A DNA stretch of 64,000 nt. It comes from an uncultured Marinobacter sp. (GTDB lineage: Bacteria > Pseudomonadota > Gammaproteobacteria > Pseudomonadales > Oleiphilaceae). The notes under the pieces are model-generated. The model ran no database searches. It had not been told where the DNA came from and worked only from the letters and a program-made list of their open reading frames with translations. Each line of letters opens with the position of its first letter. Positions within the stretch are counted from its first letter, which is position 1. The stretch lies in assembly GCF_946886895.1 (NCBI RefSeq), contig NZ_CAMPJO010000008.1, positions 138,383 to 202,382 on the forward strand, in the 5' to 3' direction. A program made the translations under genes and the position numbers. Shown piece after piece: positions 9,145 to 18,179 of the stretch.

Positions 9145-10017
9145 GTGGAGTCAAACGCACTTAAAGCTTTCTTGACGATCGTGGACCAGGGCTCATTCTC
9201 TGAAGCGGCTGAAATACTCCACCTGACACAGCCCGCGATCTCCAAACGCCTGGCGTCGCTGGAAAACCGATTGGGTGAAAAGCTGATTGACCGCAGCCAC
9301 CGGGAAATCCGCCTGACCGACGCCGGTGCGCGACTTCTGCCCCACGCCCGCCGGATACTGGATGAGATTCACAATGCCCGCCTAGCCCTGTCCCCCGGCT
9401 CTGGTGAACTGGAGGGCGAGCTCCAGATTATTGCCAGCCACCACATTGGCCTGCACCACCTGCCTAACTGGTTACGCCGGTTCACCCGGGAATTCCCAAA
9501 CGTGTCACTGAACCTGCAATTCATGGATTCAGATGCGGCTTATGAGCAGATGCGCAAACGCAGCGCTGAGCTGGCGTTTGTCACACTTAGTGACAGTATG
9601 GAAGGGAATCTCGTGGTATATGATCAGTGGCCCGACCCCATGGCGTTTGTGGTTGGCCCCGAGCACGCATTGGCCGGCATTGAGTCACCGGGGCTGGAAG
9701 ACCTCGCAGGGCACCCGGCGCTGCTGCCCGACACCACAACGGCGACCTACCGGGTGGTCAGCCGTTTGTTTCTGGAAGCCAGTCTGCCCCTGCACCCGCA
9801 GATGCGGACGAACTATCTGGAAACCATCAAGATGATGACCAGCGTCGGGCTCGGCTGGAGCGTGCTACCGGTGAGTATGCTGGACAACAGCGTCTATCGT
9901 CTGGACATCGGGTTCCCGGTTACACGGGTCCTTGGTGCCGTCGGACTCTCGGGCCGCCAACTTAGTAGTGCCGCCAAGGCATTGATTGAGGTGGTCAAAG
10001 CCGGGAAAAGCGTCTAA
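9145..10017 (+). CDS. LysR-family regulator, probably of leuCDB
   Basis: This 290-residue protein has the LysR winged helix-turn-helix at residues 1-60 (FLTIVDQGSFSEAAEILHLTQPAISKRLASLE) and a periplasmic-binding-like effector domain after about residue 90. The GTG start at 9145 follows gagg at 9134-9137. It diverges from leuC, and a LysR-type palindrome lies between them, so control of the leucine genes is the best guess; the effector would then be a leucine-pathway intermediate. It is not the CysB type, which is a separate gene here. Its predicted leader contains two long stem-loops. Confidence 0.85.
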   Translation: MESNALKAFLTIVDQGSFSEAAEILHLTQPAISKRLASLENRLGEKLIDRSHREIRLTDAGARLLPHARRILDEIHNARLALSPGSGELEGELQIIASHHIGLHHLPNWLRRFTREFPNVSLNLQFMDSDAAYEQMRKRSAELAFVTLSDSMEGNLVVYDQWPDPMAFVVGPEHALAGIESPGLEDLAGHPALLPDTTTATYRVVSRLFLEASLPLHPQMRTNYLETIKMMTSVGLGWSVLPVSMLDNSVYRLDIGFPVTRVLGAVGLSGRQLSSAAKALIEVVKAGKSV

Positions 10018-10030
10018 ACAGTCTGTTTAA

Positions 10031-10074
10031 ATCGACAACAGCATCCTGGATTGCATCGACAACTATTCTGGATT
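10031..10074 (+). repeat. Imperfect direct repeat in the pilU leader
   Basis: Two copies of atcgacaac...ctggatt, 22 and 20 bases long and 24 bases apart, lie just upstream of the pilU ribosome site. They could be two binding sites for a regulator on one helix face or a local duplication. Confidence 0.5.
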
Positions 10075-10087
10075 TCGAGGAGTTTTA

Positions 10088-11233
10088 ATGGGATTTGACG
10101 ATTATTTGAAAATACTGGCCAAGAATGATGGCTCTGACCTTTACCTGAGTACCGGCGCGCCGCCCTGTGCCAAGTTTCACGGCGCACTGAAGCCGATTGA
10201 CCGCACTCCGCTGGCACCGGGGGTGATCAAGGACATCGCCTACCAGATCATGGATGAGGAACAGGTGTCGGAATTCGAACAGGAACTGGAGATGAACCTG
10301 GCTTACAGCATCCGCAATGTCGGTCGCTTCCGGGTCAATATCTTTCGTCAGCGCAACGAGATTTCACTGGTAGCGCGGAACATCGTTACTGAAATCCCCA
10401 ACGCGGATGACCTGGGCCTGCCCTCAATCCTGAAAGACGTGATGATGGCCAAGCGCGGTCTGGTGTTATTTGTCGGCGCCACCGGCTCTGGCAAATCGAC
10501 GTCACTGGCGGCGTTGATCGACTACCGTAATTCCAACTCCTCCGGCCATATCATCACCATCGAGGACCCGGTGGAATACATCCATCGACACAAGAAGTGC
10601 ATCGTGAACCAGCGGGAAGTAGGGGTGGATACCCGGAGTTTTCACAAGGCGCTGAAAAACACCCTGCGCCAGGCCCCGGATGTAATCCTGATTGGTGAGA
10701 TCCGCGACCGGGAGACTATGGAGCATGCCCTGGCCTTTGCCGAAACTGGCCACCTGTGTATTTCCACCCTCCACGCCAACAACGCAAACCAGGCGCTGGA
10801 CCGCATCATCAATTTCTTCCCGGAAGAGCGGCGGGCTCAGTTGCTGATGGATCTGGCCATGAACCTTCGGGCGTTTGTCTCACAGCGACTGGTGCCCACG
10901 GTCGACAAAAAACGTTGCGCGGCCATCGAGATACTGCTGGGCTCGCCAACCATCTCGGAACTGATTCTGCGCGGTGAGCTGGATGGCATCAAAGAGATCA
11001 TGGAAAAGTCGGCCAACACCGGCATGCAGACCTTTGATCTGGCCCTGTTCAATCTCTGGAAAGAGGGAAAGATTTCCGAGGAGGAAGCCCTGAAGAACGC
11101 GGATTCCGCCAACAACCTCCGTCTCAAGATCAAGCTTCATGGCCAGGATGGAACATCCGGAAAACCTGCCGGACCCACCGGAAGTGGCCTTTCACTGCAA
11201 ATCGAAGAAGACGACGAGGACGAACCGGAATAA
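10088..11233 (+). CDS. pilU: Type IV pilus retraction ATPase PilU
   Basis: PilU is a cytoplasmic hexameric ATPase that assists PilT in pilus retraction and twitching. The 381-residue product has a Walker A motif GATGSGKS (130-137), the Asp box ITIEDPVEYIH, a Walker B GEIRD segment, and the His box STLHANNANQALDRIINFFPEE. The N-terminus (LKILAKNDGSDLYLSTGAPPCAKF) and the acidic tail distinguish PilU from PilT. No pilT is next to it here. A strong ribosome site, gaggag, precedes the ATG. An inverted repeat 14 bases after the stop probably ends transcription. Confidence 0.95.
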   Translation: MGFDDYLKILAKNDGSDLYLSTGAPPCAKFHGALKPIDRTPLAPGVIKDIAYQIMDEEQVSEFEQELEMNLAYSIRNVGRFRVNIFRQRNEISLVARNIVTEIPNADDLGLPSILKDVMMAKRGLVLFVGATGSGKSTSLAALIDYRNSNSSGHIITIEDPVEYIHRHKKCIVNQREVGVDTRSFHKALKNTLRQAPDVILIGEIRDRETMEHALAFAETGHLCISTLHANNANQALDRIINFFPEERRAQLLMDLAMNLRAFVSQRLVPTVDKKRCAAIEILLGSPTISELILRGELDGIKEIMEKSANTGMQTFDLALFNLWKEGKISEEEALKNADSANNLRLKIKLHGQDGTSGKPAGPTGSGLSLQIEEDDEDEPE

Positions 11234-11240
11234 TCCACGG

Positions 11241-12386
11241 TCAGGCGTCATTACCTGGCGGAGGCCTGAGCCCCCGCCAGGTAATGACAATCGCCATCGC
11301 CATCGCCACGGCGCCGCCCCAGAACGCCGCCGACGTGCTGAAACCTTCCACCAGAAACCCCGATAGCCAGGCCCCAAGCGCGCCTCCGGCGCCAAACGTC
11401 AGGCCGCTGTATAGCGCCTGCCCCTGGCCATGGTGATGCTGCCCGAAAAAGCCCTGAATGTACTGCACGGAAATGGCATGGAGCGCCCCATACGAAGCGG
11501 CGTGCAACAACTGGGCGAACAGCAGCACCGACACCACATCCGTCAGTTCCGCAATCAACACCCAACGGATCATGGTTAACGTCAGAGCGCCGATGGCAAT
11601 CTGCCGCACTGTAAAATAACGGGTCAGCCGATGCATCACCAGAAACAGGCCAATCTCCGCGAGCACCCCCAGCGACCACAACAGGCCAATGGCAAGTTTG
11701 CCATAACCGTGTTGCTCCAGGTGAATACTGAAAAACGTGTAATACGCCCCATGGGACACCTGGAGCAGAAAATTCATCAGGAAAAACGTCACGACCGCCG
11801 GGTGGGTGATGATCGCCTTCAGACTGCCCTTCGGAGCCGGCGGCTTTCGCTCACCCCGCTCGGGCGGCACCAGAAACGCGGACACGGCAATCCCGGCAAA
11901 GACCGGCAGCAGCAGCCAGGGCAGGTTCTGTACCGGCAGCCACTCGAGGATAGCCCCCACCAGCGCCACCGAACCGATAAAGCCAACAGAACCCCAAAGC
12001 CGCACCTTGCCGTAACGGTCTTTTTGCGCGCCCAATGCACGCAGGGTAATCACTTCGTATAGCGGAAGAATCGCGTTCCAGAAAAAGGTGAACGCGAGCA
12101 TCACCAACAGCAGCCCGTAAAACCCCGGTTCCAGGAACACGCCGGCAAAGAACAGCGAACCGGTGATGGCGCCAAAACGAACCAACCTCACCCGCTGCCC
12201 GGTTTTATCCCCAAGCCAGCCCCAGACACTGGGTGCCACAATTTTTGTCAACTGAATGGTCGCCATCAACGTGGCAATCTGAAGGTAGCTGTAGCCCTGC
12301 CCATTGAGGTAAAGAGACCAGTACGGCAACAGCCCGCCCAGCAGGGCGAAAAACCAGAAATAGAGGTTGGACAGACGCCAGTAAAT
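11241..12386 (-). CDS. MFS transporter of the HcaT/LacY-like group, AUU start likely
   Basis: This is a twelve-helix major facilitator superfamily transporter resembling HcaT and the MFS_1_like family; the substrate is unknown. The first standard start (TTG at 12329) would delete most of the first membrane helix. Nineteen in-frame codons upstream, ATT at 12386 begins IYWRLSNLYFWFFALLGG, which matches the usual family start MPYWRLS-x-FYF. It lies 7 bases after a full ribosome site AAGGAG (complement of 12394-12399), and a TGA closes the frame shortly before. With this start the protein is 381 residues, as in HcaT. The last codons form half of a hairpin shared with pilU. Confidence 0.82.
   Translation of the reverse strand: MYWRLSNLYFWFFALLGGLLPYWSLYLNGQGYSYLQIATLMATIQLTKIVAPSVWGWLGDKTGQRVRLVRFGAITGSLFFAGVFLEPGFYGLLLVMLAFTFFWNAILPLYEVITLRALGAQKDRYGKVRLWGSVGFIGSVALVGAILEWLPVQNLPWLLLPVFAGIAVSAFLVPPERGERKPPAPKGSLKAIITHPAVVTFFLMNFLLQVSHGAYYTFFSIHLEQHGYGKLAIGLLWSLGVLAEIGLFLVMHRLTRYFTVRQIAIGALTLTMIRWVLIAELTDVVSVLLFAQLLHAASYGALHAISVQYIQGFFGQHHHGQGQALYSGLTFGAGGALGAWLSGFLVEGFSTSAAFWGGAVAMAMAIVITWRGLRPPPGNDA
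11247..11288. terminator. Hairpin between convergent pilU and MFS gene
   Basis: Perfect 15-base arms at 11247-11261 and 11274-11288 enclose a 12-base loop. The structure starts 14 bases after the pilU stop and lies inside the last codons of the MFS gene. It lacks a clear T-run, so it may act as an mRNA 3' end stabiliser or a weak terminator in either direction. Confidence 0.55.
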
Positions 12387-12434
12387 ACCGCCACTCCTTG
12401 AAAATCAGGGTGAAGCATCCGCGGGATCGGGCGG

Positions 12435-12541
12435 TTGTGGCAGGGCACACCTTCCCAAAATGTGGAGCGCCATGGATGGCGCGACCAAGCCCTACATGGA
12501 CGTATTCACGGGCGTTTTTGGGAAGGTGTGCTCTGCCACAA
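12435..12541 (+). repeat. Stem-loop repeat, copy B
   Basis: Arms of 26 bases at 12435-12460 and 12516-12541 pair completely apart from one G-U wobble, enclosing a 55-base loop (12461-12515) that differs from copy A at four positions. The arms themselves align with those of copy A only partly (tggc-ggg...acct-ccca-aa), and the differences occur on both sides so that pairing is kept. It lies between aroC and the MFS gene, 25 bases from the aroC stop, so on the minus strand it may also end the aroC message. Confidence 0.88.
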
Positions 12542-12566
12542 TCGCTGCACCCAAGTCACCGTGAGC

Positions 12567-13661
12567 TCAGAGCTGCCCGATAACGGGCGTCGATACCGAC
12601 ACATCGCCATTCTGCCCCCGGTGCCGCAGATAATGGTCCATCAACACGATCGCCATCATCGCCTCGGCAATCGGCGTGGCCCGGATACCCACACAGGGAT
12701 CGTGCCGGCCCGTAGTAATCACCTCCACCGGATTGCCATGCACATCAATACTGCGCCCCGGCAACCGCAGACTGGATGTCGGCTTCAGAGCAATGCTCGC
12801 CACAATCGGCTGCCCCGACGAAATCCCGCCCAGGACACCGCCGGCATTGTTCGACAGGAACCCTTCCGGCGTCATCTCGTCGCGATGCTGGGTACCCTTC
12901 TGCTCAACGGCGTCAAAGCCGGCACCAATCTCAACACCCTTGACCGCATTGATACTCATCAGGGCGTGCGCAAGATCGGCATCCAGCCGGTCAAATATGG
13001 GCTCGCCCAATCCCGGAGGCACGCCCTCGGCCACCACATTGATCCGGGCGCCGATTGAATCGCCTTCCTTGCGGAGCGCATCCATATAGGCTTCAAGCTC
13101 CGGCACCTTATCGGCATCCGGACAAAAGAACGGATTCTGGTGGACCTGATCCCAGTCCAGCCGTTCGGCCTTGATCGGGCCAAGCTGGGACAGATACCCC
13201 CGAATGGTAATTCCCAGACGCTGCTGGAGGAATTTGCGCGCCACCGCACCAGCAGCCACACGCATGGCCGTCTCACGGGCAGAAGAGCGCCCGCCGCCCC
13301 GGTAATCACGAACGCCATACTTGTGCGTGTAAGTGTAATCCGCGTGGGCCGGCCGGAACTGCTCAGCAATCTTCGAATAATCCCTGGACCGCTGGTCGGT
13401 ATTCTCGATCAGCAGTCCGATGGGCGTGCCGGTGGTCCTGCCTTCGAACACCCCGGACAGAATCCTTACCTCGTCGGCTTCACGACGCTGAGTGGTGTGG
13501 CGGGAGGTACCGGGCTTGCGACGATCCAGATCTGCCTGCATGTCCGCCTCAGACAGCTCCAGCCCTGGTGGGCAGCCGTCGATGATGCAGCCAAGTGCCG
13601 CACCGTGGCTTTCGCCGAAGGACGTTACCGTGAACAGTTTTCCGAACGTATTTCCCGACAT
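12567..13661 (-). CDS. aroC: Chorismate synthase
   Basis: AroC converts 5-enolpyruvylshikimate-3-phosphate to chorismate using reduced FMN, the last common step of aromatic synthesis. The 364-residue product has the family signatures [18 protein letters not shown] (17-34), the [15 protein letters not shown] and [17 protein letters not shown] segments, and a C-terminal [16 protein letters not shown]. It follows prmB in one direction, a pairing common in gammaproteobacteria. Confidence 0.97.
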   Translation of the reverse strand: MSGNTFGKLFTVTSFGESHGAALGCIIDGCPPGLELSEADMQADLDRRKPGTSRHTTQRREADEVRILSGVFEGRTTGTPIGLLIENTDQRSRDYSKIAEQFRPAHADYTYTHKYGVRDYRGGGRSSARETAMRVAAGAVARKFLQQRLGITIRGYLSQLGPIKAERLDWDQVHQNPFFCPDADKVPELEAYMDALRKEGDSIGARINVVAEGVPPGLGEPIFDRLDADLAHALMSINAVKGVEIGAGFDAVEQKGTQHRDEMTPEGFLSNNAGGVLGGISSGQPIVASIALKPTSSLRLPGRSIDVHGNPVEVITTGRHDPCVGIRATPIAEAMMAIVLMDHYLRHRGQNGDVSVSTPVIGQL

Positions 13662-13696
13662 AATTCAGTATCTTGTGAATAGTTTTTAAAAAAGGT

Positions 13697-14599
13697 TTAC
13701 TGCTTGTTCTGCCAGTGCCGCAAATCGCCTTCGGTCAGGAGAAAAACCCCGTCGCCACCATTGTCGAATTCCAGCCAGGTAAACGGCAATTCCGGATAGG
13801 CCTGATCCAGCGCTCGCCAGCTGTTCCCGACCTCAACGATCAGCAACCCACCAGGTGCCAGATGCGCCAGGGCACCCCCGATAATCCGGTGCGCGATATC
13901 CAGGCCGTCCTGGCCCGCCGCCAGCCCCAATTCCGGTTCATGGCGATATTCTTCTGGCATATCGGCCAAGTCTTCGGCATCCACATAAGGCGGGTTGCTC
14001 AGGATAACATCGTACTGGCCTTCAACCTGACCAAACACATCTGAACGGAGACAGCGGACCCGGCCACGGACGTCGTGCAAATCAATGTTGGACTCCGCAA
14101 CCTCAAGGGCCTCCGGTGACAGGTCCGCCAGATCCACTTCCGCGTCTTCAAACACCAGTGCGGCGCCGATTCCGATACAGCCACTGCCAGTGCAAAGATC
14201 AAGGATACGGTGCACTTCCCTGTCCCCGAGCCAAGGCTGGAAGCGGTTCTCAATCAGCTCACCAATGGGCGACCGGGGAACCAGTACCCGCTCATCAACA
14301 TGGAACGGCACCCCCATAAACCAGGCTTCGCCGAGCAGATAAGCCAACGGAACCCGCTCATGCACACGGCGATGAATCCGGTCCAGGATGAGTTGTCGCT
14401 CCTCCCGGGTCAGGCGGGCGTCCAGAAACAGGGTGTTGTTTTCCAGGGGCAGGTGCAGGCTGCGCATCACCAGCTGCACTGCCTCGTCCCAGACGTTATC
14501 GGTGCCATGCCCAAACGTGATGGGCGAAGCGGCGAACCGGGAGGACGCGAACCGTAAATAGTCGCGGACGGTATGGAGATCGTCTGTCGGGCTGGTCAC
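13697..14599 (-). CDS. prmB: Ribosomal protein uL3 N5-glutamine methyltransferase
   Basis: PrmB methylates a glutamine of ribosomal protein L3 with S-adenosylmethionine. The 300-residue product has a class I methyltransferase fold with motif [15 protein letters not shown], the catalytic NPPY in [18 protein letters not shown], and the PrmB-type N-terminal domain with the [16 protein letters not shown] segment. Proximity to aroC and the AWFMG sequence favour PrmB over PrmC, whose gene normally sits next to prfA. Confidence 0.92.
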   Translation of the reverse strand: MTSPTDDLHTVRDYLRFASSRFAASPITFGHGTDNVWDEAVQLVMRSLHLPLENNTLFLDARLTREERQLILDRIHRRVHERVPLAYLLGEAWFMGVPFHVDERVLVPRSPIGELIENRFQPWLGDREVHRILDLCTGSGCIGIGAALVFEDAEVDLADLSPEALEVAESNIDLHDVRGRVRCLRSDVFGQVEGQYDVILSNPPYVDAEDLADMPEEYRHEPELGLAAGQDGLDIAHRIIGGALAHLAPGGLLIVEVGNSWRALDQAYPELPFTWLEFDNGGDGVFLLTEGDLRHWQNKQ

Positions 14600-14694
14600 T
14601 GATAAAAATCCTTCGCAGGCGCATGTCAGCGCGGGATTATACGCTGAATCCGCCTATGCCTGCAGCACCCGTCTCACACAAAGAGTCTGCCGAT

Positions 14695-15888
14695 TTATAT
14701 GGCCAGCGGCCCGGAACTGCTGCGACTTTGCTCAAATCGGTCCAGGGCGGCAGCCATGCGATCCCGGCCAAGCTGAATCAGCTCCGGGGCTTTGTGATAA
14801 TCGTAGCTGCGGCACGCGTTTTTCGGGACATTCACCAGCAGGTCCGGCGGATAGCCGGCGATCTTGTACTGCACCAGCGCACTCTGCATGGTTTCGACGG
14901 TCAGGTTCATGACATCGAATTTGCCAATACCCAGCTTGTCCCAGTCGATCGTTTCATGCTCTTCCTGTTGTTTCTTCTCATGATTCTTCTCAACCTGTTT
15001 CTGGTGCTCTTTTTTTCGCACCTCGCGGCTGATCTTGTCTTCCGGGCTGTCATTCTCCTCCGCCTTTTTGGCAGTCAGTGACTTCAACGTATCCCAGTCA
15101 AACCAGCGTGAGGCTTTTTCACGGACGGCGTGCACCCATTCCTCCATGTCTCCGCCCTCTTCGTCGCCGGTAAATGCAGCATCCGGTATGCGCTGGCTAC
15201 GATCATCCTCGCCACTGAGGTTCACGGCAACAATGAGATCCGCATGAGAAGAAATCGTCGGAATGATGGGCAACGGGTTGAGCAACGCCCCATCCACCAG
15301 AACCCGGCCATGCAGAACCAGCGGGGTCACCACGCTGGGTATGGCCACCGAGGCCCGAATGGCCTGATCCAGCGGGCCTTCCTGAAACCAGATTTCCTTA
15401 TGGGCGAGCAGATCGGTGGCCACCGCGGTGTAGGCAATGGGCAGGTCCTCAATGCGGGTATCCCCCAGCATTTCCCGAACCACGGAAAAAATCTTTTCGC
15501 CGCGAATGGCCCCGACGGAGTTGAAGGTGACATCCAGGAGTTTCAGCACGTCGAACTGACCGAGCCCCGTCACCCAGTCCTTGTAATCCTTCATTTTGCC
15601 GGCAGCAAACATGCCGCCGACCAGGGCACCCATGGAGCAACCGGAAATCGCAATAATGTCGTAACCACGCTCCACCAGCACCTCGATGGCGCCCATGTGG
15701 GCATAGCCTCTCGCACCGCCACTTCCAAGGGTAAGCGCAACAGTTGTCCGCCTGCGCCCAGCGGGAGACCCACTGGGCGACTGGGCTGCCGATACGCTGG
15801 AGCCTGTTACCACCGTACTGACACCATCCTGGGGGCCGCTTTCAACGGTTCGCTCATCGCCCGGCGCGTCGTCCCTGGACGTTCCCAT
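14695..15888 (-). CDS. Patatin-like phospholipase (RssA-like, long C-terminus)
   Basis: A predicted serine lipid hydrolase with a Ser-Asp dyad. The oxyanion-hole motif GSGGARGYAHMG, the nucleophile S85 in GCSMG, and D199 in DGALLNPLP are intact (numbered from ATG 15888). The N-terminal 45 residues are Ser/Gly-rich and the C-terminal region has a Lys/Glu-rich segment (KKEHQKQVEKNHEKK) before a second conserved block. ATG at 15888 is preferred to GTG at 15894 because aggaggt lies 7 bases before it. It begins right after the DUF4892 stop, so the two are cotranscribed. No export signal is seen. Confidence 0.85.
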   Translation of the reverse strand: MGTSRDDAPGDERTVESGPQDGVSTVVTGSSVSAAQSPSGSPAGRRRTTVALTLGSGGARGYAHMGAIEVLVERGYDIIAISGCSMGALVGGMFAAGKMKDYKDWVTGLGQFDVLKLLDVTFNSVGAIRGEKIFSVVREMLGDTRIEDLPIAYTAVATDLLAHKEIWFQEGPLDQAIRASVAIPSVVTPLVLHGRVLVDGALLNPLPIIPTISSHADLIVAVNLSGEDDRSQRIPDAAFTGDEEGGDMEEWVHAVREKASRWFDWDTLKSLTAKKAEENDSPEDKISREVRKKEHQKQVEKNHEKKQQEEHETIDWDKLGIGKFDVMNLTVETMQSALVQYKIAGYPPDLLVNVPKNACRSYDYHKAPELIQLGRDRMAAALDRFEQSRSSSGPLAI

Positions 15889-15893
15889 TGCCA

Positions 15894-16805
15894 CTACCTC
15901 CTGATCACCATGACTTCAATCCGGTTACCCCTGCGATCCGGTGATTCGAACACCAGGGCCGGGCCCACAATTATCCACTCCTGTTGATCCCGGGGCACAC
16001 CGGTTTTGGACAGAATTTCGGACATCGACTGTACGGCGCCACTGGCCCGATCCATCGCGGAAGCGAGCGGTTCCTCGGCACGTAGCTCCGAATATCCCAC
16101 CAGCACCACCCGGCTGCCCTGTTCACTCGCCAGGTTCGTCACCTGTCGTCGCTCCGTTGCCGTCCAGTCAAAATTATAGGTCACTCCACCCCGCCAGGGC
16201 ACAATGAAGGGCCCGATAATTCGCCGGTTCATGGTTCCCAGCCCGGGCACCGGTGCGTCAGAGGTTACTTCCAGGTGTTCCACCCACACATATTCCCGCA
16301 GATTCCCCCGGGTAACGGTATAGATCAGCGTCAGCCAGCGAGTCCCATCTTCCTCCACCGTGCCGGCAACAAGGTAGTTCTGGGCGTCATCACGACCGTA
16401 CAGAACCGCCTCACCAAAAATCTGATTGGCCCAAACGTTGCTCCGACCACATTGGACCCCCGTGCATTCAAACAGAATCCGGGCGCCGCGGTCCGCCAGT
16501 TGCCGCAGGTAATGGTCCCGGGCACGTTCCCGGCTGGCATCCCGGGCAATCTGGTACAACCGTCCTTCGCCCCGCACCGGCAGCCGCGCCATGGTGTCGG
16601 AGCGAATCTCGTTGTTGATTTCCCGAACCGGACTGAACAGCACCAGGTGGCCTGATGAGGCAATATTCACCGTTTTCTCGAGGGTAGACTGGGGATACGG
16701 TGTCGGCAGGCTGTCTGCCAGGGAGGCATTAGCGTTGCCAATCGCCAGCCCGCAGAGTACGGCAAGGCACGCAAGGACCCGGAAGTTGAAGGAGGTGTTA
16801 CTCAT
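15894..16805 (-). CDS. DUF4892 family exported protein
   Basis: The 303-residue protein has an N-terminal signal peptide (about residues 1-28, ACLAVLCGLAIGNANA) and a body that I recognise as the DUF4892 domain (residues about 35-210). The C-terminal part, with RRQVTNLASEQGSRVVLVGYSE and the final NRIEVMVIRR, resembles a degenerate OmpA-type peptidoglycan-binding domain. It probably acts in the periplasm. The gene overlaps the upstream hydrolase by 8 bases and abuts the patatin, forming a hydrolase-DUF4892-patatin unit. Function unknown. Confidence 0.82.
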   Translation of the reverse strand: MSNTSFNFRVLACLAVLCGLAIGNANASLADSLPTPYPQSTLEKTVNIASSGHLVLFSPVREINNEIRSDTMARLPVRGEGRLYQIARDASRERARDHYLRQLADRGARILFECTGVQCGRSNVWANQIFGEAVLYGRDDAQNYLVAGTVEEDGTRWLTLIYTVTRGNLREYVWVEHLEVTSDAPVPGLGTMNRRIIGPFIVPWRGGVTYNFDWTATERRQVTNLASEQGSRVVLVGYSELRAEEPLASAMDRASGAVQSMSEILSKTGVPRDQQEWIIVGPALVFESPDRRGNRIEVMVIRR

Positions 16806-17736
16806 GGGCCAGGAACTGTCTTACGGCATCCGCCACCGGTCGCGTGTCACCGTCCAGATGGCAGTGGTGCCCCCCGGGCACCTGCACGAGCTGCACCGAT
16901 GTCAGCAGCTTCAGGCGCCGATCCAGGCCCTCCTGGCGGGCCAGCAACCCCTGTTCCGCGCGAACGAACAACGCAGGTGAGCGAATAGCCTGAAGCGAGG
17001 CCTGTACCTGCTCTTCGGTCATCATCAATGGCGATGGGTGCCGGAGCCTGGGGTCGGTCCGCCAGACGTAACCGTCGCCTTCGGGCCTCATGTTCCGGGG
17101 AATCAGGGTCAACGCGGCCTCCTGGCTGAGCGGGCTCAAACCACCCTCCCGAGCCCGGGCAGCGGTCTCAATGTCCCGATACACAACGGAGCGCCCGGAG
17201 CCGGACAGGCGCTTGCGGATCGATTTCCTGAGCTGGGGAATGGTCTCATTCGCCGGGCGGCTGAGCGCGCCCAGGCTGTCAATCATCACCAGTTTGCGCA
17301 CCCGCTCCGGAAACGCCGCTGCATACAGGCTGCAGACGATCCCACCCAGTGAGTGACCAACCAGGTCAACGCGGTCGTCACCGGAGTCCACGAAATGCCG
17401 CTCCACCAGACCGGCGAGATCGGCCACGTAATCCATCAGCGCATAGTTCTGCCCCGGTGGCCGGTGGCCAGACCGCCCGTGGCCGGCCATATCGATGGCA
17501 TGAACCGGTGCAAGCCCGGTCAGCTCAGGAGCCAGCTTAACGAAGGTAAGACAGTTGTCGAGCCAGCCATGGAGCATGATCACCGGCACCGGGTTCTCGG
17601 GGCCTGCCTGTTGCGGCCAGGAGAGGCCCGCCAGTACCAGGTTATCCAGGGCCCACTCGCTGTCGCGGAACACCGTCGCCGAACGGGAGGTGGCCGGTGT
17701 CATGGCAAAGTCATTCATATCGGGAGCGGTCTTCAC
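16798..17736 (-). CDS. Alpha/beta hydrolase
   Basis: A 312-residue soluble alpha/beta-fold hydrolase. The oxyanion region HGWLDN (56-61), the nucleophile elbow GHSLGG with S129, and a late histidine in VPGGHHCHLDG are present. The substrate cannot be read from the sequence; the family includes esterases and epoxide hydrolases. The GTG start at 17736 overlaps the pilZ stop by four bases. An ATG seven codons in is an alternative. It is the middle of a pilZ-hydrolase-DUF4892-patatin run. Confidence 0.85.
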   Translation of the reverse strand: MKTAPDMNDFAMTPATSRSATVFRDSEWALDNLVLAGLSWPQQAGPENPVPVIMLHGWLDNCLTFVKLAPELTGLAPVHAIDMAGHGRSGHRPPGQNYALMDYVADLAGLVERHFVDSGDDRVDLVGHSLGGIVCSLYAAAFPERVRKLVMIDSLGALSRPANETIPQLRKSIRKRLSGSGRSVVYRDIETAARAREGGLSPLSQEAALTLIPRNMRPEGDGYVWRTDPRLRHPSPLMMTEEQVQASLQAIRSPALFVRAEQGLLARQEGLDRRLKLLTSVQLVQVPGGHHCHLDGDTRPVADAVRQFLAHE

Positions 17737-18083
17737 ATGGTGTGGGTGGGTCGATCAGAACTCAGTGAGCCTGCCAGGTAGGATTCGATCTTGGTTCTCG
17801 CGGTCTCGTCGTCACCGTTGAATTGCACACCAATACCCGCGGCCCGGTTGCCCTGAGCGCCTTTGGGGGTAATCCAGATCACCTTGCCGGCCACCGGAAT
17901 CTTTTCCGGCTCATCCATCAGGTTCAGCAACAGGAAGACTTCATCCCCGAGTTGGTACTGCTTCTGCGTGGGAATAAACAGCCCACCCTGCCGGATGTAC
18001 GGCATGTAGGCGGCATAGAGTACCGCCTTGTCCTTGATGGTCAGGGTGAGAATGCCACTTCGCGCACCAAATCCGGGCCCCAT
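17733..18083 (-). CDS. pilZ: Type IV pilus assembly protein PilZ
   Basis: PilZ is the founding member of the PilZ domain family but, unlike most, does not bind cyclic-di-GMP well; it is needed for pilus assembly through FimX and PilB. The 116-residue product has the characteristic start MGPGFGARSGILTLTIKDKAVLYAAYMP and lacks the RxxxR motif, as expected of PilZ proper. It is directly downstream of holB, the usual arrangement, though the customary tmk is not upstream. A GTG 9 bases upstream is an alternative start. Confidence 0.92.
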   Translation of the reverse strand: MGPGFGARSGILTLTIKDKAVLYAAYMPYIRQGGLFIPTQKQYQLGDEVFLLLNLMDEPEKIPVAGKVIWITPKGAQGNRAAGIGVQFNGDDETARTKIESYLAGSLSSDRPTHTM

Positions 18084-18179
18084 AGCCAACACCTTTTCGT
18101 CGTAACAGGTTCATCATTCGCCCAGGGAAATTTCCCTGACATTCCGCAATCATAGCAGCTAGTGGCCGCCAACGTGCAA

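Noticed and set aside
8788..9175. Overlapping short plus-strand frames between leuC and lysR
   Set aside because: They run through the perfect inverted repeats, have no ribosome sites and would be products of the hairpin sequence.
12435..13058. 207-codon plus-strand frame after the MFS gene
   Set aside because: It begins in stem-loop repeat B and continues antisense to aroC.
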